Part shown: positions 4,632 through 5,137 of the stretch, piece by piece
Position numbering within the stretch: position 1 is the stretch's first letter
Layout: each line of letters begins with the position of its first letter
Assembly (NCBI GenBank): GCA_946547205.1
Contig: CAMNPA010000120.1
Coordinates: 1 to 5,137, forward strand
DNA: 5,137 nucleotides
Direction of reading: 5' to 3'
DNA from: an uncultured Selenomonadales bacterium
Lineage (GTDB): Bacteria > Bacillota > Negativicutes > Selenomonadales > Selenomonadaceae
The notes under the pieces: generated by a model
What the model was told of the DNA's origin: nothing
The model's input: the letters and a program-made list of their open reading frames with translations, nothing else
Database searches by the model: none
Made by a program: the position numbers and the translations under genes

Positions 4632-5137
4632 ATGGATTTTGCGGTTATGGGAACGATCAGCTCTTATGTCAAGCGGAAAAATTTGACATTCGCCGCGAAA
4701 CACAAGATACGCACGGGACAGACGCTAACCGACGCTTACGGGAACTGGTCATCAACAAATGCGGTCTCAACGTTCGACAAACTTCGCGAGGCGGCTAATG
4801 CGTCGAGCACTCAAGCCAAGCAGGAAAAAATTCGTCGAATCAAACAGAAACTTCGCGCGGGACAAAAACTTTCCGATGAAGAACTCGGCTTCCTGCGCGT
4901 CAACGACCCGAAAACTTACAAGAAAGCCAAACATGCAGACGAGGCTCGCGAAGAACTCAAGGCGGAACTCAAAAAGGCTAAATCCAAATCGGAGGCTCGT
5001 GAGGCGATGACGCGTGCGATGGTCAAAGCGTCGGCGGACGCAATGGCTGAACTTTCTGCGCTCGGTCAAGGCGGCAACGTCGGCAATTCTTTCGGCGGCA
5101 ATCAATCGGGCGAATCTGTCAACGCGGCAATGACTGC
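4632..5137 (+). CDS. Charged, probably coiled-coil hypothetical protein, N-terminal 168 residues (partial)
   Basis: The frame is open from the ATG at 4632 to the window edge, with a perfect AAGGAGG 8 nt upstream. The N-terminus (MDFAVMGTISSYVKRKN) is neither a signal peptide nor a membrane helix. Residues about 48-140 are rich in Lys, Glu, Ala and Arg and look helical or coiled-coil, including RAGQKLSDEELGFLRVNDP (75-93) followed by a TYKKAK stretch. From about 145 the sequence turns into a Gly/Asn/Ser-rich linker. The LxxGxKLSxEELxxLRxNxPxxYxKA pattern reminds me of uncharacterised Firmicutes proteins; I cannot name a function. The gene is divergent from the transporter and has a long repeat-containing leader. 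Confidence 0.75.
   Translation, partial: MDFAVMGTISSYVKRKNLTFAAKHKIRTGQTLTDAYGNWSSTNAVSTFDKLREAANASSTQAKQEKIRRIKQKLRAGQKLSDEELGFLRVNDPKTYKKAKHADEAREELKAELKKAKSKSEAREAMTRAMVKASADAMAELSALGQGGNVGNSFGGNQSGESVNAAMT

Overview
The window reads as a bacterial chromosomal segment of intermediate GC with AT-rich spacers, strong Shine-Dalgarno sites and sigma70-type promoters with 17-bp spacers. The niacin transporter resembles Bacillus NiaP, and the partial protein at the right edge has a sequence style I associate with uncharacterised Firmicutes proteins. My best guess is a Firmicute, possibly a Negativicute, but no marker gene is present and this guess is weak.

Layout. (1) Positions 1-2153, minus strand: a large partial gene that stays open to the left edge. 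It encodes the first 717 residues of an MmeI-like (Type IIL/IIG) restriction-methylation protein with a nuclease D-EXK motif, methyltransferase motif I (DPACGSG) and motif IV (NPPF). A heptanucleotide array lies in frame just before motif IV. (2) Positions 2154-2960 hold no large gene. There are two tandem copies (period about 365 bp) of a compact unit plus a decayed third copy. Each intact unit has a minus-strand promoter, a 27-28 residue hydrophobic peptide gene whose ribosome site lies in a C5/G5 hairpin, and a minus-strand terminator. Each also has an opposing plus-strand promoter whose RNA would cover nearly the whole peptide mRNA and end at that same C5/G5 hairpin. This is the organisation of a type I toxin-antitoxin locus. 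I do not recognise the peptide family, and this is the main discovery candidate. (3) Positions 2975-4389, minus: a complete niaP-type MFS transporter with a long-stem terminator and its own promoter. (4) Positions 4390-4631: a divergent intergenic region with a promoter in each direction, an operator-like inverted repeat, and two heptamer arrays that fold against each other into a 31-nt imperfect hairpin in the leader of the next gene. (5) Positions 4632-5137, plus: the start of a charged, probably coiled-coil hypothetical protein that runs off the right edge.

How it fits together. The peptide/antisense units sit directly upstream of the restriction-modification gene on the same strand, and the antisense promoter of the first unit overlaps that gene's leader. 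A defence or stability role for the block is therefore plausible but inferred. The niacin transporter is a separate metabolic unit with its own terminator. Three heptamer arrays of the same four-unit form are scattered across otherwise unrelated contexts.
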